From Thermoplasmata archaeon (GTDB taxonomy: Archaea > Thermoplasmatota > Thermoplasmata > Lutacidiplasmatales > UBA184): a stretch of DNA of 57,444 nt. The DNA lies in NCBI GenBank assembly GCA_027365105.1, contig DAHXNZ010000010.1, forward strand, positions 1 to 57,444. Direction: 5' to 3'. Under the pieces are notes generated by a model. The model did no database searches and was not told the DNA's origin. It worked only from the letters and a program-made list of their open reading frames with translations. The translations under genes and the position numbers were made by a program. Of this stretch, positions 27,737 through 36,321 are shown in pieces; within the stretch, counting starts at the first letter, position 1; every line of letters starts with the position of its first letter.

Positions 27737-29160
27737 GCGGCCTGGGAGAGTGGCTCTGGCTGGCGGTCCTTGCCCTCCCGACCCTCGCGGCCCTTGGGGC
27801 GGCGGTCGTCCCGCCCCGGGCCGCCGAACGGCTCTCCCGGGGAGCGAGCCTCGGGACGGTCGCCGCCGCCCTGCTGCTCCTGGTCGGCCCGTCGCAGGGC
27901 TCGGCCGGTCCGCTCCTGGGCTGGGACGCGACGAGCGACCTCTTTGCGGTCCTGGTCGCCTCGATCTATGCGCTCTCGACCTGGTACTCCGCCCTGGACC
28001 TCGCGACGGTCCGGCCTTCGGTTCTCTCCCCTTCGGTCTACTACGCGCTGCTGAGCGGGTTCGCGGCGGCGATGCTGGGGACCCTCGCGGTGTCGAACCT
28101 GGCCCTCATGTGGATCGGCCTCGAAGCGACGACCATCGTGAGCGCGCTGCTCGTGATGTACGACCGGCGGCCCGCGAGCGTGGAGGCGGCCTGGCGGTAC
28201 ACCCTGATGGCTTCGGGGGGGCTGGCCGTCGGCCTCTTCGGGCTGGCCCTCCTCTACGGCCAGACCGGCAGCCTGGACGCCTTCGCTCTTGCCGCCCACC
28301 CGCCTCCCCTGACCGCGGCGCTCGCCCTCGTCGTGGCGCTCGCCCTGGTCGGCTTCGGCACCAAGGTCGGCCTGTTCCCGATGCACGCGTGGCTCCCGGA
28401 CGCCCACTCGGAAGCGCCGGCCCCGGTCTCGGCCCTCTTCTCCGGGGTGCTGCTCCCGACCGCGCTCTACGTCTTCCTCCGGATCTTCCAGCTGCTCCCG
28501 CCGACCGGGGCCCTGGGCCTCCGGGAGCTGGTGGTCTTCGTCGGGGCCCTGACGGCGCTGGTGGCGGCATTCCTCACCCTCGCCCAGCGGTCGTACAAGC
28601 GGCTCTTCGCCTACTCGAGCATGGAGAACATGGGGATCGCCCTGGTGGGGATTGGCCTCGGGGGGATCGCACTCTACGGGGCGATCCTCCTCCTGATCGC
28701 CCATGCCTTCGCGAAGTCGTCGGCGTTCTACTGCTCCGGGACCGTCCTTCGGACGACCGGGACCTCCCGGATCGACGAGGTGCGGGGGGTCGGCCGGCGC
28801 CTTCCGAGGACCGGGCCGCTCTGGATCCTCTCGGGCCTCGCCGTCGCGGGCGCGCCGCCGTTCGGCAGCTTCGCGGCGGAGCTCGTGATCCTCACCGGGG
28901 CGTTCGCCCAGGGGTCGTTCGGAGTGGCGGCCGCCCTGGTCCTGGCGCTGGGGGTCGCGTTCGCCGGGATCAACTATCCCCTCGGCCGGATGGTCTTGTC
29001 CCGACCGGAGGGCCCCGAGCCCGGGCCGGCGGGGCCCGAGAGCTGGCTCGCCACGATCGTGCCGGGGCTCGCGCTGGGCGTGGCCCTGGCCGTCGGGCTG
29101 GGATCGATACCCTACCTGACCGACGCCCTTCGGATCGCCACCGGCGGAGCCTTCCCATGA
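27733..29160 (+). CDS. Ehr-like complex, HyfF/NuoN-type antiporter-like subunit
   Basis: A 475-residue Mrp-antiporter-like subunit, one of the proton or sodium channels of the complex. It has about 14 membrane helices; the family core is intact: MWIGLEATTIVSALLVMY (helix-5 glutamate), WRYTLMASGGLAVGL, and TKVGLFPMHAWLPDAHSEAPAPVSALFSG with the pumping Lys and His pair, then AHAFAKSSAFYCSG. This suggests a working ion channel. Overlaps neighbours by 4 nt on both sides. Confidence 0.88.
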   Translation: MSGLGEWLWLAVLALPTLAALGAAVVPPRAAERLSRGASLGTVAAALLLLVGPSQGSAGPLLGWDATSDLFAVLVASIYALSTWYSALDLATVRPSVLSPSVYYALLSGFAAAMLGTLAVSNLALMWIGLEATTIVSALLVMYDRRPASVEAAWRYTLMASGGLAVGLFGLALLYGQTGSLDAFALAAHPPPLTAALALVVALALVGFGTKVGLFPMHAWLPDAHSEAPAPVSALFSGVLLPTALYVFLRIFQLLPPTGALGLRELVVFVGALTALVAAFLTLAQRSYKRLFAYSSMENMGIALVGIGLGGIALYGAILLLIAHAFAKSSAFYCSGTVLRTTGTSRIDEVRGVGRRLPRTGPLWILSGLAVAGAPPFGSFAAELVILTGAFAQGSFGVAAALVLALGVAFAGINYPLGRMVLSRPEGPEPGPAGPESWLATIVPGLALGVALAVGLGSIPYLTDALRIATGGAFP

Positions 29161-30446
29161 CCGGCCCGATTCCTTGGACGCGGTGCGCCGGGCAGCCGCC
29201 CTCGAGCGACGCCCGGTGGATCTCCTACCTCACAGCGGACCGTCGCCTCGCGCTCGTGAGCGATCTGACCCGACCCGCGAGCTTTGTGGTCGAGGCGCCG
29301 ACCGACGAGTTCCTGGGCCGGCCGACGGCGTCCGCCGACGGCGCCTCCCCCCGGGACCCGCGGCCCCCGGGCACGCTGAGCTTCCCCTACGGCCCGGTGA
29401 CCTTCGGACTCGTCGAGGCCGGCCGGATCGACCTCGAGACCCCGGGCGAAAAGGTCGTCTCGGCGGTCCCGCGGACCGGCTACAAGCACCGGCAGATCGA
29501 CCGCTCGGTCATCGGCCGGACCCCCCGGGACGCTCTGCCCTGGATCGAGCGCCGGGTCGGGCCGTTTTCCATTGCGCACGGGGCGACCTTCCTCGCGGCG
29601 GCCGAATCGGCCGCGGGGGCGCCGGTCCTTGAGCGGGAGCTCTGGCTCCGGGCCCTCGGCGCCGAGCTCCAACGGATCCATGTCCACCTCGGGCTGATCG
29701 GTCGGAGCCTGGAGGCCGCCGCCCAGCCGGTCGGGACGGCCCAGATCGCCGCCCTCGCGGAGGAGATCCGCCGGTCGATGGGCCGTTGGGGGGGTCACCG
29801 CTGGCTCTTCGGGCTGTTGGACCCGGGCTATCCGTGGCGACGGCTCGACCGCCCGGATCTCCGTCGCCTGGCCGGGGACGTGGCCGGGATCCGCCGACGG
29901 TTCGACCGCCTCTGGGAGCTTGCCCGGGGCACCCGGATCTACATCGACCGGCTCCAGGCGACCGCGGTCCTGCCCCGGGCCTGCGCCCTGGCGCTCGGCG
30001 CGACCGGGCCGGTGGCCCGCGCGAGCGGGATCGGCTGGGACGACCGGTCGGCCGATCCGGTTCCGCCCTACGATCAACTCGAGGTGCCGCCCCGGGTCGA
30101 ATCCGAAGGGGATGCCCTGGCCCGGATCCTGGTCCGGGTCGCGGAGATCCGGCAGAGCGCCGAGCTCATCGAGCAGATCGTCGACCGCTGGCCGGGCGAA
30201 CTTCGCGAGGTGGATCCCCGGCCCGGGGTCGCTCCCGGCCGCGGCTGGGCCCGGTCGGAGAGCCCGGCCGGTGATCTCGTGTACGATGTGACGCTCACGG
30301 AGGGCCGGATCGGCGCCCTCGGGGTGCGGACCGCCAGCGCGGCGAACTGGCCGGCCTTCGCCCGCGCGCTCGAGGGCTCGGTCTTCACCGACTTCCACTT
30401 CGCATGGGAGAGCTTCGGGCTCTCCTTCGCCGAGACCGATGGGTAG
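29157..30446 (+). CDS. Ehr-like complex, large subunit homologous to NuoD/HycE but without nickel-binding cysteines
   Basis: A 429-residue relative of [NiFe]-hydrogenase large subunits and complex I NuoD. Alignable landmarks are FPYGPVTFGLVEAGRIDL, the GYKHRQIDRS segment and ERRVGPFSIAHG (residues 131-142), which stands where hydrogenases have ERxCGxCxxxH. The C terminus TDFHFAWESFGLSF stands where the second CxxC would be. The only two cysteines in the protein are isolated (residue 10 and about 276), so no Ni-Fe site can form. An N-terminal NuoC-like portion is very short. Overlaps the previous gene by ATGA and the next by 8 nt. Confidence 0.85.
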   Translation: MTGPIPWTRCAGQPPSSDARWISYLTADRRLALVSDLTRPASFVVEAPTDEFLGRPTASADGASPRDPRPPGTLSFPYGPVTFGLVEAGRIDLETPGEKVVSAVPRTGYKHRQIDRSVIGRTPRDALPWIERRVGPFSIAHGATFLAAAESAAGAPVLERELWLRALGAELQRIHVHLGLIGRSLEAAAQPVGTAQIAALAEEIRRSMGRWGGHRWLFGLLDPGYPWRRLDRPDLRRLAGDVAGIRRRFDRLWELARGTRIYIDRLQATAVLPRACALALGATGPVARASGIGWDDRSADPVPPYDQLEVPPRVESEGDALARILVRVAEIRQSAELIEQIVDRWPGELREVDPRPGVAPGRGWARSESPAGDLVYDVTLTEGRIGALGVRTASAANWPAFARALEGSVFTDFHFAWESFGLSFAETDG

Positions 30447-31200
30447 GCCGATGACGGGATGGATTGTTCAGGCGGTTCGGCGCGGGCGGCTGACGACCCG
30501 GTTCCCCCGGGCCCCCCCGGGCGAGGAGGAGCTGCCTCCGACCGCCCGGCTTCCCGTCCTCGCGCCGCTGCCCCCGACGGAGGCCCAGCGCCGGGCCGCC
30601 CGCTGCCCGACCGAGGCGATCGAGGGCACCCGGGTCGACGAAGGGCGGTGCCTCCGATGCGCGCGATGCCTGCCGGGCGAGGCGGTTGCGGACGGACCGT
30701 GGGACCACCTGGTGCCCGGCCCGGGGTCGCCCTCCGCGCCGGGCGGGGATCCGGAGGCGGAGCGATCGACGTCGATCTTTGCCGCCCCGTTCCTGAGGTC
30801 GATCCATGTCTTCCCGATCGACGTCGGGAGCTGCCAGGCGTGCAATCTGGAAGTCCTCGCCCTGGCCAACCCGTACTACGACGCCTCCCGGCTCGGCATC
30901 TTCTTCACCCCCACGCCGCGGCACGCCGATCTGCTCCTCGTGATGGGGGTCCCGACCGCCGCGATGGAGGAGCCGGTGCGTCGGACCCTCGAGGCGATGC
31001 CCTCCCCGAAGGCGATCGTCGCGGTCGGAGCGTGCGCGGTGAGTGGCGGCCTCTTCCGCTCGCTCCCCGGCCGAGGCTCGGTCGGTTCGGCCGGAGTGCC
31101 GGTCGTCTACCTCCCCGGTTGCCCTCCGAGCCCGATCCAGATCCTCGCCGCGATCCGTCGGGCGGTCGGAGTGCCCCGGGCCGCCGGGGAGCGCCCATGA
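30439..31200 (+). CDS. Ehr-like complex, small subunit (NuoB/HycG-like) fused to a degenerate ferredoxin module
   Basis: Residues about 125-245 are a NuoB-type domain with the proximal cluster ligands in SCQACN (Cys132, Cys135), VGACAVSGG (Cys199) and LPGCPPSP (Cys228). Ahead of it residues about 55-80 are a ferredoxin-like piece: RCPTEAI (Cys56) and CLRCARC (Cys71, 74, 77). In a two-cluster ferredoxin these four would bind one [4Fe-4S] cluster, while the ligands for the other are missing. So the protein probably carries two [4Fe-4S] clusters. The start may be ATG 30439 or ATG 30451. ATGA overlap with the next gene. Confidence 0.85.
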   Translation: MGRPMTGWIVQAVRRGRLTTRFPRAPPGEEELPPTARLPVLAPLPPTEAQRRAARCPTEAIEGTRVDEGRCLRCARCLPGEAVADGPWDHLVPGPGSPSAPGGDPEAERSTSIFAAPFLRSIHVFPIDVGSCQACNLEVLALANPYYDASRLGIFFTPTPRHADLLLVMGVPTAAMEEPVRRTLEAMPSPKAIVAVGACAVSGGLFRSLPGRGSVGSAGVPVVYLPGCPPSPIQILAAIRRAVGVPRAAGERP

Positions 31201-33185
31201 TCGGGACCGGCCCCTGGGCCCTGGGCGCGGGGCTCATCCTCACCGCCGGGGCGGCCCTCCTGGGACGGGCCGACCGGAGGCTCGCCTACGCGGCGCTCGG
31301 CGCCGGGGCCGCGGCGTTCGTGGTCGCCGGGCTGATCGCGGGATGGACCGGGGGCTTCGACCTGGGCCAATGGACCGGTCCGCTGGGGGAGGCCGAGTTC
31401 CTCCGGGTCGACCTCCTCTCGGCGTACTTCCTGATCGTGGTCGGGATCGTGGGGGTGGCCGTCGCCGTCTTTGCCTACGGCTACGATCGGGGGACCGGCC
31501 CGGGGCTCCCGCTCGGAACCTCGGTCCTCCTCTTCGGGATTGCGTGGGTCATCGTGGCGCCCACCTCCCTCCTCTTCCTGGTCGGATGGGAGATCATGAC
31601 CCTCGGCGCGTTCGTGGGTCTCCTCGACGGCGCCGGTCCCCGGGACCGGGTCGTTCCCGCCGCGTACACCTTCCTGATCCTGGGGGAGGGGAGCGCGCTG
31701 GCCTGGGCCATCGCCTGGGGGGCCCTCCGGGTCGCCCGAGGCGACTGGCTCCTGGCCGGAGGGCCGATCCCGGCCGAATGGGCCGGGGTCATCTTCGTCG
31801 CCGGGGCGGTCGCCGCGACGGTCAAGATGGGGGTCGTGCCGTTCCAGATCGGCGAGTGGCTGCCGTTGGTGCGGGGGTCGGCCCCGCCGACCGTGGCGGC
31901 CCTGGTCAGCGCCGGGGTCACGGTGGTCGGGGCCTACGGCCTGATCCGGCTCATTTCCCTGCTCGGGACCGGGCCGGCCTGGTGGGGCGGCCTGCTCCTC
32001 GTCGTCGGGAGCGCCTCGGTGATCGCCGGTGCCCTGTGGGCGAGCGTGAGCGACCACCCGCAGGGCCTGCTCGCCTACAGCACGATCGAAAACAACGGTC
32101 TCATCCTGGTCGCCCTGGGCGGTTCCCTCATCGCCTCGGCGTTCGGGTTCTCGGCCCTCGCGGCGCTCGCGCTGCTCGCCGCACTCTTTCAGGTCGGGGC
32201 CCACGCTGCGGCGAAGTCGGGGCTCTTCCTCTTTGCGGGGCACATCGCCCGGAGCTCGGAGTCGCCGGCGCTCGACAGCGACCGGTTCCCGAGACCCCGT
32301 TCCGGAGGGCCGGTCTGGGGGGTCTACCTGGCCGGCCTGAGCCTCGCCGCAGCGCCGCCAATGGCGGGGTTCGTCGGGGAGTGGCTGATTCTCGAGGCCC
32401 TCTTCCAGTCGTACCGTTTCCCGTCGCTCGCCTACCAGCTTCTCGGGCTGGGGGCCGGAGCGCTGCTCGCCCTCGCGGCGGGCCTCATGGTCGTCGCGAT
32501 GACCAAGTTCGTCGGCTACGGGGGGCTCTGGCGGACCCGGGCCGGCGCGGGCCGCCCCCCCGCCGTTCCGATGGGCGCGGCGATCCTCGGGATGGCGGCC
32601 CTCACCGCGGGCCTCGGGATCGCCGCCCCCGGGCTTCTCACCGTGCTCGCGCCGGTCGCCAGCGCCGTGGCCGGGCGGCCGGTCGTGGCCCCGCTCGCCA
32701 GCCTCCTCGGACTCCCGGGGGGTTGGACGATCGTCTCGGGCGCCCCGTTCGGCGCGTTCACCCCGACCGCGATCCCGATCGCCCTGGCGATCGGGGCCCT
32801 CGTGGCCGCGGGGTACGCGGCGCTGGGCGGGCCGGCCCGGATCCGCCGCGCTCCGGTCTGGATGTCGGGCAGCCGACCGGACCTGCCCGAAGAGGCCTAC
32901 GGATCGGTGGCCTTCTCGACCGGGCTCCGAACGATGCTCAAGGAGCTCCTGCCCACGGCGGCGATCGTCGGCTTTGACGACGCCCCGGATCCGCGCGAGC
33001 ATCCGGTCCACCGGGAGGCCATCGACCCGTTCGAACGGGGGTATGCGTCGGTGGCCGGCGCGATCCGGCGGCTCGGTCAGGCGGTCTCCGTCCGGCTCAT
33101 GGTGGGCCGCCTTGACCGCTATGTGGCCTACCTCCTGATTGCCGTCCTCGCGGCCGTCGCCTACATCGGGGTCGTCTACCACTGA
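31197..33185 (+). CDS. Ehr-like complex, HyfB/NuoL-type antiporter-like subunit
   Basis: A 662-residue antiporter-like membrane protein with about 15 helices; last gene of the cluster. Landmarks are LVGWEIMTLGAFVGLL (helix-5 glutamate) and VKMGVVPFQIGEWLPLVRGSAPPTVAALVSAG. The second corresponds to the PxHxWLPxAHxxAPxPVSALLSG motif of relatives, but both His residues are replaced (Gln and Val/Arg). STIENNG and AAKSGLFLFAGH match later helices. The C-terminal 90 residues (RLDRYVAYLLIAVL) resemble the HyfB tail. Start ATG 31197 overlaps the small-subunit stop (ATGA). Confidence 0.85.
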   Translation: MIGTGPWALGAGLILTAGAALLGRADRRLAYAALGAGAAAFVVAGLIAGWTGGFDLGQWTGPLGEAEFLRVDLLSAYFLIVVGIVGVAVAVFAYGYDRGTGPGLPLGTSVLLFGIAWVIVAPTSLLFLVGWEIMTLGAFVGLLDGAGPRDRVVPAAYTFLILGEGSALAWAIAWGALRVARGDWLLAGGPIPAEWAGVIFVAGAVAATVKMGVVPFQIGEWLPLVRGSAPPTVAALVSAGVTVVGAYGLIRLISLLGTGPAWWGGLLLVVGSASVIAGALWASVSDHPQGLLAYSTIENNGLILVALGGSLIASAFGFSALAALALLAALFQVGAHAAAKSGLFLFAGHIARSSESPALDSDRFPRPRSGGPVWGVYLAGLSLAAAPPMAGFVGEWLILEALFQSYRFPSLAYQLLGLGAGALLALAAGLMVVAMTKFVGYGGLWRTRAGAGRPPAVPMGAAILGMAALTAGLGIAAPGLLTVLAPVASAVAGRPVVAPLASLLGLPGGWTIVSGAPFGAFTPTAIPIALAIGALVAAGYAALGGPARIRRAPVWMSGSRPDLPEEAYGSVAFSTGLRTMLKELLPTAAIVGFDDAPDPREHPVHREAIDPFERGYASVAGAIRRLGQAVSVRLMVGRLDRYVAYLLIAVLAAVAYIGVVYH

Positions 33186-33243
33186 GGCCGGGACCCGCGG
33201 AGCGCGAACCCTCATGAGGCGGGGGACGAAGGGCCCGGCGCGG

Positions 33244-33911
33244 ATGTCGGAAGACGAAAGGGGGGCCGAAGGAGGACGGCCCGACTGGCTCCGGCACCAC
33301 GGTGACGACCTGAGCCGGCTCCTCTCCCTGAGCGACGGGGTCTTCGCCTTCGCCTTCACCCTCCTCGTCCTCCAGCTGACGGTGCCGGTGATCGACACCT
33401 CGGGCCTCTCGGACGGGCAGATCTCCCAGCGGCTCGCCGGGGCCCTCGGAGGAGAGGTGCCGGCGATCCTCGCCTTTGCGCTCGGGACGATCTTCATCGG
33501 TCTCCAGTGGGTGGTCCACCATCGCACCTTCCGCGACATCCGACGCTACGACCCGATCCTCCTCTGGCTCAACCTTGGGTTCCTCGCGACCGTCGCGATC
33601 AATCCGTTTCTCCTCGGAGTCTTCATCCGGTACCCGACGACCTCGGCCGCCGTGATGCTCTATGGGGGGGCCAGGCGGTCACCGTCGGACTGCTCGCGCT
33701 CATCTGGTGGTATGCGACCTGGGATCGGCGCCGCGTCGACGCGTCGCTGGGCTCCCGCCTGATCGACTACTACCGCTACCGGGGGCGGCTCTTCCCGGTC
33801 GCCTTCACGATCTCGGTAGGGGTGGCCTACTACTCGGCCACGTTCGGGGAGGTGAGCTGGCTCGCCGGAGTCGTCGCCGGCGGCTGGCTCTCCCGGCGCT
33901 ACCGGTCCTGA
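33244..33911 (+). pseudogene. TMEM175-like potassium channel (DUF1211) with a frameshift at a G7 tract
   Basis: The first frame (33244 to about 33665) encodes LLSLSDGVFAFAFTLLVLQLTVP, the FSDG signature of the TMEM175 family, then LQWVVHHRTFRDIRRYDPILLWLNLGFLATVAINPF. After the run of seven G at 33664-33670 that frame becomes meaningless, while the next frame continues sensibly with QAVTVGLLALIWWYATW and a final pair of membrane segments, ending at 33911. Adding one G restores one protein of about 220 residues. It may be a true mutation, a sequencing/assembly error in a homopolymer, or slippage. Its 3' end overlaps the convergent zinc-ribbon gene by 13 nt. Confidence 0.75.
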
Positions 33912-34183
33912 CCCGTGGGCACCGGGGCCCCGGGCTCCCGGGTCACGAACCGGTGGAGCCGGTCGCAGATCCCCCGGAAGTACCGGGTTCCGCCCTCGGC
34001 GTAGTCGGTCGCGAGGTGCCGGGCAATCTCCCCCTCGTCCCACGCCGGGTCGATCGACGGGGTGAACATGCAGGGAAAGACCAGGAAGCGGTTCCCTTCG
34101 AGGGTCAGGCGGGCGCTTTCGGTGGCCCCGCAGAACGGGCAGTGCTGAGCCGACGCGGAGTCGTTCGGGACGCGGGCCGCCAT
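33899..34183 (-). CDS. Small zinc-ribbon-like protein
   Basis: A 94-residue soluble protein. Near the N terminus CPFCGATES is a zinc-knuckle-like CxxC; later cysteines (FPCMF, GICDR) are single, so a full zinc site is not certain. No family recognised. It starts 5 nt after the stop of the GMP synthase gene on the same strand and is probably the last gene of the purE-guaA(B) unit. Confidence 0.6.
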   Translation of the reverse strand: MAARVPNDSASAQHCPFCGATESARLTLEGNRFLVFPCMFTPSIDPAWDEGEIARHLATDYAEGGTRYFRGICDRLHRFVTREPGAPVPTGQDR

Positions 34184-34188
34184 CGGAT

Positions 34189-35136
34189 TCACTCCCACTC
34201 GATCGTCGCCGGCGGCTTGTCGGTCAGGTCGTACAACACCCGGACCACCTGGGGGGTCAGTTCCCGGGTGATCCGCTCGGCGAGGCGAACGGCCAGCGGG
34301 TGGGGGAGGGCGGCGGCGCGGGCGGTCATCGCGTCGGTCGACTCGACCATCCGGACCGCGACCGCCTCCCCGGCGATCCGGTTGTCGCCGGTGACGCCGA
34401 CCGTGCGGGTGGAGAGGAGTACGGCAAAGTACTGCCAGGGCGCGGCGATCGCCCCGGCCGCCACCGCCCGTTCGACCTCCTCCTCCACGATCGCGTTGGC
34501 CCGCCGAAGCAGACCGACCCGCTCCCGGGTCACCGGACCGTTCACGCGAACCGCGAGGCCCGGGCCGGGAAACGGCTGCCGGTCGGAGCCGGGGATCTGG
34601 AGATGCTTCGCCACCGCCCGGACCTCATCCTTGTACAGGTCGCGGATCGGCTCGACCAGCGTGAGCCGGTTGTCGGCCGGGATCCCTCCGACATTGTGGT
34701 GGGTCTTGATCGTGTCTCGGAGCGCGCCCCCGCTCTCGATCCAGTCCGGGGCGATCGTGCCCTGGACCAGACGGTCGGTTCCCCGGGCCCGGGCCTCCTC
34801 CTCGAAGAGCCGGATGAAGGTGGCCCCGATCCGGCGCCGTTTCTCCTCCGGATCGCCGACCCCTTTGAGCGCCTCGAAGAACCGGTCGGACCCGTCCACG
34901 ACCTCCCCGCGGATTCCGGTGGCCGCCAAGATCCCCCGCACGCGATCCACCTCCCCCTCCCGGAGCAGGCCGGTGTCGACGAACAGGGCGTCCGCCCGGT
35001 CGCCGACCGCCCGGTGGGTCAGGACCGCCGCCACCGTGCTGTCGATCCCGCCCGAGGCCGCCACCACGCACCGGCCGGGGATCTGTTCCCGGAGCCGGGC
35101 GATCGCCGTAGCGCAGAAGGTCTCCGGGGAGATCAT
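34189..35136 (-). CDS. guaAB: GMP synthase, ATP-pyrophosphatase subunit B
   Basis: Converts XMP to GMP together with a separate glutaminase subunit, as in archaea with split GuaA. The ATP-pyrophosphatase P-loop is ASGGIDSTVAA (residues about 28-38); further motifs are ALFVDTGLLR, IESGGALRDTIKTHHNVGG and RQPFPGPGLAVR, with the dimerisation domain ending PPATIEWE. At 315 residues it is full length for the stand-alone B subunit. The glutaminase gene (subunit A) is not in the window. ATGA overlap with purE. Confidence 0.95.
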   Translation of the reverse strand: MISPETFCATAIARLREQIPGRCVVAASGGIDSTVAAVLTHRAVGDRADALFVDTGLLREGEVDRVRGILAATGIRGEVVDGSDRFFEALKGVGDPEEKRRRIGATFIRLFEEEARARGTDRLVQGTIAPDWIESGGALRDTIKTHHNVGGIPADNRLTLVEPIRDLYKDEVRAVAKHLQIPGSDRQPFPGPGLAVRVNGPVTRERVGLLRRANAIVEEEVERAVAAGAIAAPWQYFAVLLSTRTVGVTGDNRIAGEAVAVRMVESTDAMTARAAALPHPLAVRLAERITRELTPQVVRVLYDLTDKPPATIEWE

Positions 35137-35585
35137 CCGGGGGCTCCCGTGGGCTCCTCGTGCCAGCGGGCCCGGTACGCGGTCAGCGCCGCGACCAGCT
35201 CGGGGTCGCGGAGCGCGAGGATCTCGGTGGCGAGGAGCGCCGCGTTTTCCGCCGCGTCGAGCCCGACCGAGGCGACCGGGATCCCGGGGGGCATCTGGAC
35301 CACCGAGAGCAGGCTATCGAATCCCAGCCCGCGGTGGAGCGGAACCCCGATCACGGGTTTCAGTGTCCGGGACGCCACCACGCCGGGCAGCGCCGCCGAC
35401 AGGCCCGCCATGCAGATGAAGACGTCCGTCGCCGGGTCGCGCACCAGCCGCTCGACCTTCTCCGGGGTCCGATGGGCGGAGGCGACGTGGACCTCGCAGG
35501 GAATCTTGAACTCGGCGAGACGGCTCCGGGCCTTCTCCGCCACCTCAAGATCCGACTTGCTCCCGACCAGGATGGTCACCTTCAT
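35133..35585 (-). CDS. purE: N5-carboxyaminoimidazole ribonucleotide mutase / AIR carboxylase
   Basis: Purine biosynthesis enzyme. The N terminus VTILVGSKSDLEVAEKA and the SAHRTPEKV motif bind the ribonucleotide; ICMAGLSAALPGVVAS and PVIGVPLHRGLGFDSLLSVVQMPPGIPVASVGL complete the family core. At 150 residues it is a single-domain PurE. No purK is adjacent, so it may use CO2 directly (class II-like) or purK may lie elsewhere. ATG 35585 was chosen; CCCTTTAGTGG (minus, 35615-35606) about 21-30 nt upstream is its likely promoter. Confidence 0.95.
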   Translation of the reverse strand: MKVTILVGSKSDLEVAEKARSRLAEFKIPCEVHVASAHRTPEKVERLVRDPATDVFICMAGLSAALPGVVASRTLKPVIGVPLHRGLGFDSLLSVVQMPPGIPVASVGLDAAENAALLATEILALRDPELVAALTAYRARWHEEPTGAPG

Positions 35586-35670
35586 GGCGGTCGGAAAACC
35601 GCGGCCCACTAAAGGGTTCGGGGGGCCGGGACCCGACTCCCCGGCCGGGGGGGGCCCGGACCTGCAGCGA

Positions 35671-35709
35671 TTATAAAATCTACCTCCCCCAGGGACCAAA
35701 ACCTAAATA
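35671..35709 (+). promoter_or_regulatory. AT-rich promoter region of the small-protein unit
   Basis: TTATAAAATC (35671-35680) and CTAAATAGG (35703-35711) stand out in GC-rich surroundings. The second lies about 30 nt before GTG 35740 and is the better TATA candidate for it. Confidence 0.5.
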
Positions 35710-35739
35710 GGGAGCGCTCGTCGGCGCCCCCGGCCGGGG

Positions 35740-35922
35740 GTGTGGGAGTTGGAGGAGTTGATCTGCAATGTGGAGTTCCTTCGGGCTCGCGCCGAACTCG
35801 TGGCGCGGGTCTCCAGCGAAGCCGGGGGCGTCCGCGAGTACCGCGGCGCTGTCATCGGCTCGGTGATCGATCAGGTGATCAACGACCTCCAAGAGGAGTT
35901 CGAGTCGGCCCCGGCGGCCTAG
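35740..35922 (+). CDS. Small conserved-looking hypothetical protein
   Basis: A 60-residue acidic, helical protein (MWELEELICNVEFLRARAEL, then GAVIGSVIDQVINDLQEEF). No membrane segment and no recognised family. The start is a GTG about 30 nt downstream of a TATA-like box, and the even spread of charged and hydrophobic residues looks like real coding sequence. It precedes an Lrp-type RAM protein by 57 nt and may be co-transcribed with it. Confidence 0.6.
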   Translation: MWELEELICNVEFLRARAELVARVSSEAGGVREYRGAVIGSVIDQVINDLQEEFESAPAA

Positions 35923-35979
35923 CCCGGGTGGGACCACTCCGCCGGTTCGGCCGATTTCGGGAGACTCAGGAGACGATCG

Positions 35980-36321
35980 ATGGAGAAACCAGCCGCCGCC
36001 CGGGCGCCGGTGAGCCGCGCCGTCGAGAGCGCCTTCACCAAGGTCTGGGGCAACGAGGACGTGCTCGCGCTGATCGCGCTCAAGGTCGAGACTGCCGAGG
36101 CGGACGCGGTCGCCGCGGAGGTCAGCAAGTTCCCCGAGGTCGAGGACGTCTTCCTCGTGACCGGGGACACCGACATCTCCCTGAAAGTCCGGTTCCCGTC
36201 CTACGACGGTCTCAAGGAGTTCGTCCTCCGCCGGTTGCCGGCGGTCCGGGGCATCCGGGAAACCAAGACCCTGCTCGTGGTCACCGCCTACAAGGAAGGT
36301 ACGGAGCCGCGCCGGCCATGA
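35980..36321 (+). CDS. Stand-alone Lrp/AsnC ligand-binding (RAM) domain protein
   Basis: A 113-residue protein with the RAM fold but no helix-turn-helix. Seen: VLALIALKVETAEADAVAAEVSKFPEVEDVFLVTGDTDISLKVRF, then the second beta-alpha-beta half ending RGIRETKTLLVV. Such proteins bind amino acids and can act as co-regulators of full-length Lrp factors. The N-terminal 20 residues are unconserved-looking. Overlaps the UPF0147 gene by 4 nt (ATGA). Confidence 0.85.
   Translation: MEKPAAARAPVSRAVESAFTKVWGNEDVLALIALKVETAEADAVAAEVSKFPEVEDVFLVTGDTDISLKVRFPSYDGLKEFVLRRLPAVRGIRETKTLLVVTAYKEGTEPRRP

Noticed and set aside
26126-33185. Formate hydrogenlyase or Mbh-type hydrogenase
   Set aside because: The large subunit has no Ni-Fe cysteines and no hydrogenase maturation genes are nearby; an Ehr-like complex fits better.
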